From Dioscorea cayenensis subsp. rotundata (lineage: Eukaryota > Streptophyta > Magnoliopsida > Dioscoreales > Dioscoreaceae), in assembly GCF_009730915.1 (NCBI RefSeq), contig NC_052474.1, positions 8,343,501 to 8,407,500 of the forward strand: a stretch of DNA of 64,000 bases. The letters are read 5' to 3'. Of the stretch, positions 1-11,183 are shown one piece after another. Below the pieces are notes generated by a model. That model was not told the DNA's origin and searched no databases. It worked only from the letters and a program-made list of their open reading frames with translations. Position 1 is the stretch's first letter. Every line of letters begins with the position of its first letter. The translations under genes were made by a program, and so were the position numbers.

Positions 1-104
1 AGAAATGCAAGATATTTAATTTGGATATTAAAGATCTATTTATAAATGAAAAGGGATGGATGGGTATTGATGATAAGATAGAGTTCTGGGCATTGAAAAG
101 GCAC

Positions 105-3100
105 CTGAGCAAATCGAGCAAGGCTAAAATCCTTCCGTATGTAATAGTAAGAGAAGTTCCCAAAACCAGTCATCCACACGTATGCAGCAATGAAAACACG
201 AATGGCATTGTATATCTCTGAGGCAGCAAAGTAGTGATACATCAAAAACAGTACCTGGGCAGCAGATGGGAAAAAATCAAGCATTAAATTAATATCAGCA
301 AAGGAGCACATATAAACAAGATCTGTCAATTTAGGGAGCACATAATGTTACCATCTTTGCATATCAAAGTTAAAACAATCACTAATCTAACTTGCATTCT
401 GATCACCTTTTGCTTATCATATTCCTTTTCTTACATATATAATCACCTTTTGCCTCCATATACATTTTGAATATTAATTATGGACCTCCCAATAAGAAAA
501 TCGACTGTATATTTATGCTCCATAATGTCAAGTACTTTCCAAATTCCTACCCTATTTATCTGGTTGAGAACAAATCCATTATTTTCTCAATAAATTTAGA
601 TTGTTGCTTTGCCAGAATGGCGGCACTCTGTCCAAAAACAGTGCCAATGATGCGTAATATAAAGTGAAGAAAGAAAATTAATAATATAATAGAATGCCAA
701 ATAACAGGAGGGAAAAATGTGCCCATGAAATTAAAATGAGTGTGGTGTAGATACACACAAAGAACACATGCCAAAACTCCAGATAAAACACCTGACTTGT
801 CTATGACCATATGAAATTACACAAAATTCCCCAAAGCTCAATCAAAAGGCTATTTCCTATTATAATAAACATCTACATCTATGTTGCGCTCTGCCAACAA
901 TCATAATCTATACAAACCTATATGAAAGTGCCAGAGATCAAATCAACTTTCTCTCATACAATATTAAATTAGGAAATAAAAACTAATGATGCAAGTACTA
1001 ACCTGCATCCATCCTTTCCATTCCTCTGTTTGATGCCGGTTTAGGTAAAGTATAGATTTCCCAGAAAAGGCTGACTTGTCATGATGCTTCTTGAGAGAAG
1101 TCAGGGCTGAAGCAATGATAAGTAGGATGTAGAGAAAGAGAAAAAGGTCACGGCTGTAATGCTGGTGCAGTCAAGACATAAGACACAGTACAAGCATTAG
1201 AAAGTTCAATGAAGGCTTACAAGTGTTACTGGAGGGCAGAGGCCTGAATTTGCATTTTGAAACATATTGATAAAAAGGAAGTGCTAACTAATTCAGAGAC
1301 AACAATATGATAAAACAAGATAATTATGTCCAATCAGCCAGGGGTCAAATGAACAGAATATTTCAGGTTTTAGCATTATAATGGCATGAACTATCAAGAA
1401 AAGCAAACAAATAGAATATGCCACTAAATAACTACTTTACTAATGTCCACAGTAAGTTTGCTGGTAAAACATAGTACCAAATCTTCATTCCTTAATGTAA
1501 GAATCAAATATAATGAAGAGCATAGTCACACATTATTGAAACCATAAAAATGGATTTACAAGCAAATGAGAGAGAACCTATCTCACATCAATTTGACATC
1601 ATAGATCTCTATATTTCAGTTAGAAATCTTATAAAGTAGAAGAAATCATATAAACAATGTGTATGTTCAAGATAAATATTATAACATCATTTAATATAAT
1701 TGCCCAGCCCGGTGGAAGACCATCTAGAGAAAATATTCAGTTTCCAAGGCATATAGACATTTTGACACCCTCATTCATTAAAAGCCATTAAATATCCCTT
1801 CCAATAACAGATAACCAGAACAAGCATGCATATATATGATGCACACACACACACACACATATGTAGACTCGGTGACAAATAACAGATGCACTCATTTCTA
1901 TAAATACAAAATGAAAATCACAATAGGGTTCAGCTCACTGGATGCTGTCAGGGGCAAATAAGAGATAAATTAGTACAAGAAATCATGCGACAAAAAATGA
2001 TAACTTCTAATAACTTTTTCTCACATGTAATGGAAGTTTCTTGTATAATTAGTCATATCATAAAAGTTCGATCCATTAAGGATCGATGCAGATTACAGTC
2101 TCACCTTGGTAGATTCTGGAAACAGATTTGTCCGATCACAAATGTAGAAGCAAACTAGAATTGCCCCGAATTCTGACCTACACACTATGTTTGAATTAAT
2201 CCCATGACAACAAATTGCAGAAATTTCAGCGTTACAAAAATGAATGCAGTGAACAGTTAGTTACATTGCTTTTAGAACAGAGCGATTTTCAAGCAAGAAT
2301 GACTCCTCCAATGTTATAAATCTGCATCCAACAGCAATACCATAGACAGAATTTTAACAACTTAATCCCAAAGACAATAAGAATGAGAGGTGGCTTGGTT
2401 AATGACCTGATTAAATTTGTCCGTATAGACGCATTCTGAAACTTTGTGGAAATTGATCTTGATAGCCCACCTTCAAGCAAAACAGTCTGATCATCTTCCT
2501 TGGCTGCTTCATTTCCCAGTTCAGGCAGACTAACATCTGAGTGACTGCAAATCAACAATCAACACCATCAGGCGGCCATACAATACGTACAATTTTAAAT
2601 CAAGAAAGATTATGGACCATGAAGAAAAGATGACAATTATAAACAAGGGCCTAAATAACTCTTTCCTACAAATCAAGAAGAAAACTTTGTAACCCTTATT
2701 GGAAACATAGTGAAGCACGAAATACTTCAATCAAATTCAAAATTTATGCAGAAAGCCAGAAGACAATTGAATTCTTTTTTCCCAATTTACCTAATGTGTA
2801 TCAAGAAATCAATAAATTGCAAAAAATGAAAAACAATTTAGTCAACTACACATTTATGAGGTAAACATAACTTGAGGTCCTAACTATAATTTGAACTCTG
2901 AAAACAGAGCTTAAGTTATTAAATACTTGTACTCATGCTTCTAGCCTTAGAGCCTCATTGCGCTTTTTACCTTCTGATATTAATCATATTATTGAAATTC
3001 ACAAGTTGACAACTGATGACAACACTATTATCATTACTAGATTTCAACCATGAAAGTTTGACATTCTATTTCATTCAAAGCATACATAAGATGCATTAAA

Positions 3101-4583
3101 TCACAGGAAGAATCATTGTCAAACTAATACCATCAGCTAATCAACCATATCAGAGAATAAACATGCTGATATGTAAGATTTCTGCAACTTACACTTTTGA
3201 AGGAAAAGAAGTTTTCTTGTACTCTAATATTTCTGAGTAGAGCCATGCAGTAAACACAGGAAAGAAAGAAAGCAAGAATGAAACCTGAAAGGCAAATAGC
3301 AAGTCGATGAATGTCAGAAGTCATGAAATAACTGCAATAAAATAGGAATGAACAGATTCAGAAGCACAGTATATTGATACAAGATGAACTTTTGGAGTAC
3401 TGCATGTCGACCGTATACAGTTTATGCAAGAACTAGTGCTTATTAGTAAAGATGAACAAAGCATTTTGAATGACAATTTGTTGATTAGTGGGAATTTGAA
3501 TAAATTCCCATAATAGAAATTTGCACAAACTTAGATCAAGCGCTCATGGATTATATCCAGCAACTGCAACCCAATTAGACAAGTACTTATAAGAATACCC
3601 TCAAAGAAGTGCACTCCCTTCCTCACCCTCCCCAAAAATAACCCATGATGAATACAGCTTCAACCATAGCGCACATGCTAAACAATACACAGATAAAATT
3701 AAGTACACTTGTTCACACTGAGTAATCAAACTTCACAAATAATGAAACTTGTGTGGCCTTAAGTTACGATCACCACCATAGAATCAAACTATGTTACTAT
3801 ATAAAGCCTAAACTATGAGGATTTAAAATTGATTATGATTTATGAGGTTGACATTGTACCAATGTTCCACATCAATTCCAAGAAGCTGAAATTACCGAGA
3901 GTGTACGTGATCATATTGTGAAGATGATGATCTTTAGCAAGTTGATTTAATATAAGGAGTTATGCAGTATATTACTCTGTTTAATCTCTTTTATTATCCG
4001 AGTACAAAGAGAATTAATGGAACTCTTGTTCTCATTCCCAAGATTAATCCTAATCCATCCTTGATCCTTATCCAAACACTACTAAAGAACCACTCACTTA
4101 GCCTAGGTAAGTGATTTCACATGCCATACATTGAGTTAAAATTAACCTAGATTTAACATCTGCAATTTAAGGAGCAATTCAGTGCAGCGTGATCATATAG
4201 AACTACATATTTAATTGAGTGATTTACTTAAACTTTTTCACCACTATATTAAATGCTTTTTAACTTGCCGTTCAAAAACAAGCCAGATGTCCTAATAAGC
4301 AATCCCCATTCTTCCAACAAAATAAGACATTGCCAGCACCCAAAAATCAATTGAATGGCATGCATCAAAGTAAAACACCAAAATCTCATATCATAAAAAA
4401 CATCGCGGACAGCCAAAACAATATACGACTAGAAATCACAACAGCATAATCCTAAAACAGCCAAAACCAACCAGATATTCATCAAATATTCCAATAATTC
4501 AAATTCCATGACGCGCAGAACTTCAGGTAGATACATCAAATCATACAAACCTGGCCAGGAGTCAGGGGTCCCGAGACCACCAT
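105..4583 (-). CDS. RWA: REDUCED WALL ACETYLATION (RWA) O-acetyltransferase, N-terminal part
   Basis: Seven coding exons can be joined in frame on the minus strand, all with GT-AG borders: 4551-4583, 3193-3284, 2407-2544, 2265-2321, 2105-2177, 1003-1161 and 105-254. They give 234 codons; the family is roughly 540 aa, so the C-terminal CAS1-like acyltransferase part lies beyond the left edge. The start is the ATG at 4583, giving [11 protein letters not shown] followed by a first membrane segment ([17 protein letters not shown]). Conserved family blocks follow: [54 protein letters not shown] and [21 protein letters not shown] proteins are Golgi multi-pass membrane proteins that supply acetyl groups for wall polysaccharide O-acetylation (family knowledge). 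No stop or frameshift is seen. Bases 1-104 are intron. Which RWA paralogue this is cannot be decided here. Confidence 0.95.
1842..1859. repeat. (CA)n microsatellite in an RWA intron
   Basis: Nine CA units inside the RWA intron between the exons at 1003-1161 and 2105-2177. A likely polymorphic marker, with no evident function. Confidence 0.9.
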
Positions 4584-4900
4584 CTTTCACCGAATCAACA
4601 CCTGCATTTCCAAAAACCAAAAACACAACAAATAAACCAAAAAAAAGTGAATCAAAATCAAGAAATTACAAGAGAAAAAAAGCACAGAATGCGATGGCAA
4701 AGAGATCACAACAGCGAAAACTGATAAAAGATCATCGCATACCTTCTCTGTGAGATCGAAAACGAGAGATCCACGAAGAGATTCAGCTAGAGAGAAAGGG
4801 ATTTAAGGAAGCGGAAGCGAGGAGGTGGAGGAGATCTGAAACGAGAGGGAGGGAGGGAGGGAGAGAGGTCGCTCTCGAGAGATAAAGGAAGCGGGGGAGT
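4584..4900 (-). promoter_or_regulatory. RWA 5' leader with a leader intron and pyrimidine patch
   Basis: Upstream of the RWA ATG a leader intron is predicted on the minus strand: donor GTATGC just after position 4743, acceptor TGCAG at 4602, leaving 18 nt of leader before the ATG. The distal leader/core promoter (about 4790-4880) is a long CT-rich tract on the minus strand (GA-rich on plus), as often found in plant core promoters. No convincing TATA box is seen, so the transcription start is unknown. Confidence 0.55.
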
Positions 4901-5839
4901 TATGGGTGTCATGCCTTCGAGTCACAGTCAACCGTGGATGGACACGTGTGCCTCAAGATTCGGGTTTTGATCTTAATAAAGAGCCTGTTAGAATATTTTA
5001 AAAGTTTTTATTAATATTGTTTTGAGTGGACAATTTTAACCTTGATTATATGATCTTTTAATTTAGTTAAAAGATTTGGGATAAAACTTAAATTAAAAGT
5101 TTTTAGTTATGGATAAAAGTTTTTATTATATGATCATGAAGCCTATAAAACTTAAATTTGAATCGATATTCGATATCCGATCTGATTTAAATCTAGTTGA
5201 ATACTGAATCAAGTTTTTATCGATCAGAAAAATCAGATATTTGATGATAATTTTTTTGTTGTTACATAAAGATTATTAATTTTTTTTATTGTCAATATAA
5301 GTGATAATTTTATAATCTGATTTATTTATTATTTTAGAAATACCAATTTTATAAAAAAAATTGTCAATGTAATATTTTATTATAAGTTTTTAATCAAAGA
5401 AATCTTTTGGTTTGGGCGGTATAACCATGAAATCTCTAACCATGTAAAGAATAAAGAAAAATAACAAGCAAGGGAGACGGCATGAAAAAAAATAAATATA
5501 TTTATAATGAACTGAAAAGATTCAAATAAGAGTAAAAACATATCATGGTCTTGAGAAATGCAAATATACTGAGATGGGTACCAATTTTTTTTTTTTTAAG
5601 AAAGGTGGACAAGCCACAAATAGGACAATAACTTTCAAAAGAATAAATAAATATGTGTTTTGAAAATTATCATACCATGACATGTTCATTTTTGACTAAT
5701 TTGGAGTGGAAAAGTTCAGTAAAATAACACTTCTTCGTAAATGGAAAAAACATTAACTTCTTGTCTTATTATATTTTATTTTATTTTATTTTTGTTAAAA
5801 TTTAATATTTTGAAATAGTATTTTTTTTTTTTTTTACTT
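4901..5839. other. AT-rich intergenic DNA, no gene seen
   Basis: Very AT-rich sequence with poly-T/poly-A runs (for example 5586-5600 and 5821-5835). I find no ORF with family features and no clean terminal repeats. It separates the RWA promoter from the copia remnant. Confidence 0.6.
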
Positions 5840-8800
5840 TTTGGTGAAATAGTAAACCATCTTCTATAATTTCCTCAATAGTGGCTATTAGCAGTGTTAG
5901 TTGTACTACTTCTCCACTGGATTATGCAACAAGTGCTTTCTTCATTCTTCTACACTCAAAGATATAATGCCCAAAGTGCTGCCAATTGAAGCATTTGATG
6001 TGGCTCTTGTCCTTCTTCGGCTTCTCCTGCAGTGGTGCTTCACTATTGCAACGACCTCTATCTCCTTGGCCTTCATACCACCCTCAGCCATAGCCACGAC
6101 CTCATCCCCTACCACACACATGCCTACGTTCACGGGAAAAGATCTTCTTGTCATGCCCCGACCCGCGAGCCCCCGGGACGTGACAAATCATGAGAAGGGA
6201 CTCTCTACCACTCAACCCTCGAGTCACCGCAAGGCTGACAAAATGCCAAAAATCAACAACCTCAAACAACAAGTACAAAATAGGGAAATTCACAAGTACG
6301 CAAAAGGAAGCTTCAACAACATGACTTGATGGCTAAGTTCAAAAACTGCACTGCTCATAAGTACAACGAAATTTCCAAGAAGTTAGACAAACAAACAAAC
6401 CATGCTTTTAGAGTTTCAAACACACTAATGGATCCATGCTCAACTGCAACATATACATACTCATGAATAACATACATGAACGTGGAACTAAATGAAAATA
6501 GACAGTGGATGCCCAACACACCGCTTTAATACCGCACTACTGCCTGCAAAAGCCTGGGGAGAAAAAAGAGGGGTGAGCAACTAAAGTTACTCAGTGAGTG
6601 GGTAAGCACAATACTACAATAATACACCAAAATACACGAAATAACTCACCAAAATAATGCTTTACTAATACCAACAATTTAGAATATAGATAAACATAAC
6701 AAAAATTATCGATACAATATAACAAAAGATAGTGTCAAGAAAAGCCTTTTTACCCAACTAGGTTTTTACAACAACAAATCCACGAAAGACCAAATACAGG
6801 GTGTGTACTACAAAACAAATTAAACATCAAACCAAACTTTTATAATAATGCAAATGGATCATAACAATTCCACTTATATATATATATATATAACAACTAT
6901 ATAATACGAGTCTCAAAATCCATAAAACAGATACTCACCGCCAAAACCACAAATTTAATATAACACTACAAAAAGAATGCAACATGGTCTAGAAATCTCT
7001 CTAAACCTTCGCCGTGGCCGCGGCTAGGTTCAGAGCCGTTAAGGAACTCATGTCATTGATGTTGACCCATCGGTCCACCATGTGGTGACCCCGGCTTCCC
7101 GATGACTATCCAGTCAGGGCTCTACACTCCCACCTGAACAGGACTAATAAGTCTGTTGATCTTCCATACCACCTCAACAGGCTAGCCGTGAAAAACCGCC
7201 TACTGCATTAAGATATCACCAACCAAGTAATACAAACATGCATCTCCCAAAAAGAGTACATAACCAAGATAAAAATCAATATCCAAAATATCTGTCATTT
7301 CCCCACGGAAATAATAAACACAAGCATATCCAAAGATTTTAACATAAATCAACGCACAACTTACGAACTAAATAATAATCCGAAAATCTTTTCCTTTGAA
7401 CAATAATGCTTTTCAAGTATGAAACATCACTAAATAAACTCATTTTAAGTCAATCAAAACCTCGATTTAAGTATAGAAAAAAAAATAAAACTTTACTTAG
7501 CAATATAGAATAATTATAGGTATTCTCCTAGTAAAATTATGCATAATTAATCCCACTCACAACTTTGATGATTTAACTTCCCCGAACGCTAATCCTCTAC
7601 TAACTCCTTGCCTCGAGCCAAAGCTTCACCTCCTTACCAAAGCACAATAAAACACCAACAAGATTTAGCTAAAATAAATCACACAACGAAACAATAAGTT
7701 TTGGTACCAAACAACGCCAAATCGATCCTAGCGTTGACTCAAAACTTGATTTTTAGGTTACTAATAAATTCCTAATGTTTTGGGCTTCAATTTCGACCAA
7801 AGAAATACAAGAAAAGACCAAAATTTTTTGGTTCCACAGTAACCTCGTGATTACTACAGTAACCAATAAATTACTACAGTCAAGTCGGCCCTTAAACAAT
7901 AGTTTCTTGCCGATTTACAATACCAAATCATGAAATTTCTTGACAAGCATCCACATAAAAGAATCACAAGATCAAGGGCTTCGATTTAAGCCCAAAATCA
8001 ACCTAACCAAGAAAAATTTTTAGGTTTTCAAAGAATTCAAAAAACGAGAAAATACTAAGAAAATAAGAAAAAAAAACCTTGGATCAAGGCCTTACCGCAC
8101 TCAAGAGGATGAAAGGAAGAAATTTGATGCTTTGTTTAGAAGGAATTGCTCGTCGAAAATTTTCTACGGTTTAGGTGTGTTCGGTTGCAAGGAAGAAACA
8201 AAGGAGGAGAAGGAAAAAGAATTTAAATGAAACTTTATAGCTGCCACAATGCTGGGGTGCTACAATGTCAAGTTGCTACAGTGCTGTCTGCTACAGTAAA
8301 TGCTGGTTATAACACTCCCCCTACGCCTTTGTCTTCTGCTCAGCATGAGTGAGAAGCACTTGCTCCTCACCACCAACATCATAACCTCTTAGGCCTACCT
8401 CATAGGTTTTCAGCGCACCTATAGCCTCCTCCAAGGACATGGTGTTGAGCTTCCTGAATTGCTCCAAATTGGAGGCAATTGGGGAAAACTTCATTGGGAC
8501 AGCACAGAGAAGCTTTTCTACAATTTGTTATTCATTTATCTTCTGGTTAAGCCCACACATTTGATCCACCAAGGATGAGAGCTTATTGATAAACTCATCA
8601 ATACTCTCCAAGTTGGACATCTTCAGGACTTTGAACTCTCCACAAAGTTGTTGCATCCTCGCCCCTATGTGTAGGGACTTCAAGGCTTCTCATGTTTCTC
8701 TCATCGACTTCTTCTTAGAGATGAGCACTAGGAAATCATCATTGATCACTTGATGAATAGCGAAAATTATTGATTTGTCCTTCTTCAGATCTAGTGCTAC

Positions 8801-8968
8801 CCCAGCATCTGGCTCCACCACCTCCACACTCTTTGCGCATCCAAGAAGGAGAGCATTTTGACGGCCCATGTCGCATAATTCCCCCTTTTTCACCAAGAGG
8901 GGAAAAGACACTGGAAGATTGTCTCCTCCTCGTAAGGATGCCCGTGAACCGCCTGACTCTGACATTCT
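5840..8968 (-). pseudogene. copia gag polyprotein (UBN2-type) pseudogene
   Basis: Translation of the minus strand gives a copia gag pattern. Near 8700-8860 are the blocks DLKKDKSIIFAIHQ and KSMRET, then a TGA replacing the usual Trp, then EALKSLHIGARMQQLCGEFK and LEQFRKLNTMSLEEAIGAL. It ends near 8338 and resumes left of the insertion with an RGRGYG-like basic stretch and a zinc knuckle around 5960-6000 (C-F-N-W in place of C-x-x-C, then H-x4-C). The Cys-to-Trp change, the TGA and a further TAA at about 5930 show it is dead. Confidence 0.85.
6149..8331 (-). mobile_element. Solo-type long LTR (gypsy-like) plus polypurine tract, inserted in copia gag
   Basis: On the minus strand an LTR-like sequence starts TGTTATAACC at 8314 and ends GGGGCATGACA at 6149 (2166 bp, TG...CA). 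A TATA-like CTATAAAG lies about 75 bp in. It holds several ACTGTAGC-type motifs near its start and a GC-rich block at 7010-7140. Immediately before the LTR start (8315-8332, plus coordinates) is a purine-rich tract, GGCGTAGGGGGAG, like a polypurine tract. The flanking direct repeat CTTCT is at 6144-6148 and 8333-8337. No coding region is present. Assignment to a Ty3/gypsy family rests on LTR style only. Confidence 0.65.
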
Positions 8969-9042
8969 ACTTCCCGATGTCTTACGGCATGTCGAAGTTG
9001 CCGTTGGAGTTTCGACATCTCCTCCTCAGGACCTCACCCAAT

Positions 9043-9053
9043 CTCTGATGCCA
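9043..9053 (-). other. Primer binding site of the copia remnant (tRNA-iMet type)
   Basis: Minus-strand TGGCATCAGAG, two bases inside the LTR end, against the usual plant initiator-Met PBS TGGTATCAGAG (one mismatch). It fixes element orientation and the LTR boundary. Confidence 0.85.
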
Positions 9054-9055
9054 AA

Positions 9056-9320
9056 TGTTAGATAAGGAGAATATGCAAGCTGTCTGATTCCATTAGCTAA
9101 AAACACTTAAAATACATAGAACTTCATCAATCATACTAACCACAAGACAAAATAAGCCATCACATCAACTAGTTCCTAAAGAGTAGCTCAATTAGCTAGT
9201 TACTGGAAACGTGCATAGATGCATTACAACTATTTAAATGATAAAAGTAAATAAATATGGATGCATATAACAAAATAAAGTAAATATGCATGGATGCATG
9301 TAACAAGATTAAGTCTAACA
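9056..9320 (-). repeat. copia 5' LTR (265 bp)
   Basis: On the minus strand the LTR runs from TGTTAGACTT (at 9320) to ATCTAACA (at 9056). The ends are a perfect 7-bp inverted repeat (TGTTAGA/TCTAACA), and the primer binding site follows directly. No second LTR copy is found in the window. Confidence 0.85.
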
Positions 9321-10747
9321 CATGCATCATCCTCCTTCTCCTCCTTTTCTTCACCCTCTCTTCCTTTTCTTATTTGTGCCTCTCAAGCTCTTTTACTAAC
9401 CCTGCCAACAACTTGATCATGATCCTCGTTATGATTGTCACTACCAGTTTTGTCTCCTAATCATTGGTGATGTGGCTCCTTCACTTTCTTGACCTCACTT
9501 GCTTCGCTACCACTCCAATCCTCTCCCCAGCCTTGTGATCTTGCCTTGCAAACCTCATTGCTCTCGCTGACATCCTCAACGTCGCCCATCTCGCCACCTA
9601 CTAAATATAGCTCTAATGATGATTGTGTCTTTTGCCTTTGTGGGCTTGCCCCAGTAATGACATCTGATGAATCTCTTTCTACCACGTGATCCATGCTAAG
9701 TGCTTGGACAGTTAAATTGATCAAATGAACCTTAACTGCTCACTCACCACAACCCGCCGAGAGATGCCGTCGACAACTGAATCAGTGTCAAGCTTGTCAC
9801 TTGGCTTTAACCCTTTTGCTAAACTATTCAATCAATTATCTATCAAATAACTATGATGATCTCTGTGTTGCTGTTGATGATGATGATAATGTTGGAGTCG
9901 GAGTCACAGGTGATGTCCAATATGTGAGAAGGAGAAAGACGATGGAGTGCTAGTGACTAGTTGTAGAAGCCGAAACTCAAAAGGGAGAGCATGAAATAGT
10001 TTAGATCAAAGTAAGGTTTGGAGGTCAGATAAGAGAAATGAGGAAAAGAAGATGAAGAGGAGGAAGAGATGGTGGCTTATGGTTAGATGCATGGAAGGTT
10101 GCCACATTAGCATGAAAAATAAGGACTAAAATTTCACCATTGAGTTCATATAAAACTATTCAAAGAATTACACATATTCAATTGTTTTTGGTTTTTTTTT
10201 TTTAAGTAAAGTTCAAAATATAAAAAACATGGTGACATCGTAAATGTTGCCATGTCAATATTAAAAAAATATATATATAAGACCACATCATTGATCATAA
10301 ACAACAGAATTAACTGATGTTTATCTTTGGATAAATTTTTTTAATTAAAATAATAAAAATATACAAATTGAAGTAATGGGACTAAAAAATAAGATTGGGT
10401 CCATACATGAATTATATTAAGCATTACGCCAAAACTAATTTATCATTTATATTTTTTTTTTATTAATGAAAATGGCAATCTTATGGTCAACACATGCACT
10501 TGATATATTAATCAATTAATGTACATTCATGCTTTAGAATCTTGGTTTAGAAGTACATATACCCATAAAAATTAATTTATCTTTTCACAAAGTTTTTTTA
10601 AAATTTATGTTAACTTACAAGTGCGTATAAGTAATTAAAAGCTTTCTGAAAATTAAATAAATAAATAAAATTTTATGAAAATATGTTAGTATATTTTTTT
10701 TTGGGTTTTATATATGGTTGAGCATTCAATTTTTTCTTAAAATTTTA
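9321..10747. other. Intergenic DNA, no gene recognised
   Basis: The 9321-10090 part is of mixed composition, with a CT-rich plus strand and short ORFs in both directions that match no family I know (a minus-strand acidic ORF at 9461-9724 is the longest). From about 10130 it becomes very AT-rich. It may be decayed transposon DNA. Confidence 0.5.
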
Positions 10748-11000
10748 GGTAGAATATTTTATTTAGTTCTTCTAATATGACCAATGTGCGGATTTAATAT
10801 CTTTGATACTAAAAAGTCTTTCAATTTTAATATTTAAAAAACGTAAGTCTTTTTAAAGATGAGATAAATTATATTAGAAGGAGAGACTTATATTTTTTAA
10901 ATATTAAAATATAAAATTTTTTTAAAAATAAATTATATTAGGAAGTTTAGAGGGATATATATACTTTATTAGAAGAATTAAATAAAGTAAAATATCAAAT
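10748..11000. mobile_element. AT-rich fold-back/MITE-like inverted repeat
   Basis: The left arm near 10752-10780 (ATTTTATTTAGTTCTTCTAA) is the inverse complement, with few mismatches, of the right arm near 10968-10998. A second inner inverted pair lies at about 10830-10856 and 10886-10912 (ATTTTAATATTTAAAAAA). The whole could fold into a long hairpin. Target duplications are not clear. Confidence 0.5.
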
Positions 11001-11002
11001 TA

Positions 11003-11032
11003 AAAAATAAATAAATAAATAAATAAATAAAT
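11003..11032. repeat. (AAAT)n microsatellite
   Basis: About seven AAAT/ATAA units directly upstream of the endosulfine gene's first exon. Confidence 0.85.
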
Positions 11033-11044
11033 AGTCTCCCACTC

Positions 11045-11183
11045 AAACGCACGCGATTCTGATCGCTTGTGAATGTGAAAACAGCTACCCGTGCGTTTCT
11101 TTTCCGCAGTTCCTCATCCTGGCATTCGCTTCTCCTCGACCCTCGCTCCCGCGCTAGATCTCTACGCCGCTTGCCGATCAGAG
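11045..11183 (+). promoter_or_regulatory. Endosulfine gene non-coding first exon (5' leader)
   Basis: A GC- and CT-richer island after AT-rich DNA, ending in a strong donor (CAGAG/GTGAGA at 11183/11184). The next exon begins at 14221 after TTTTCTACTGCAG, so a roughly 3-kb leader intron separates it from the ATG at 14244. Long first introns of this kind often carry expression signals, but none is identified here. The transcription start is not determined. Confidence 0.6.

Larger units (their letters stand above)
5840..9320 (-). mobile_element. Ty1/copia retrotransposon remnant (5' LTR + gag), interrupted
   Basis: The minus strand carries a 5' LTR (9056-9320), a tRNA-iMet primer binding site (9043-9053) and a gag reading frame that runs leftward to about 5840, where similarity stops. 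No protease, integrase, RT or 3' LTR follows, so the 3' three-quarters are missing. The gag is split by a separate 2.2-kb insertion (6149-8331). Removing it joins the two gag halves at a short direct repeat. The gag has stop codons, so the element is inactive. Confidence 0.85.

Noticed and set aside
36..810. Hydrophobic minus-strand ORFs at 36-341 and 556-810 as independent genes
   Set aside because: The first is an RWA exon (105-254) read through into introns; the second lies wholly in an RWA intron and matches nothing.
5901..6329. Plus-strand 142-codon ORF
   Set aside because: It crosses the border between the copia gag (real frame on the minus strand) and the inserted LTR, so it is a shadow.
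8770..9065. Plus-strand ORFs opposite the copia gag
   Set aside because: The minus strand carries the recognisable UBN2-type gag, LTR end and PBS; the plus ORFs have no family features.
9461..9724. Acidic minus-strand ORF as a transposase fragment
   Set aside because: No catalytic or zinc-finger motif and no terminal repeats around it; composition alone is not enough.
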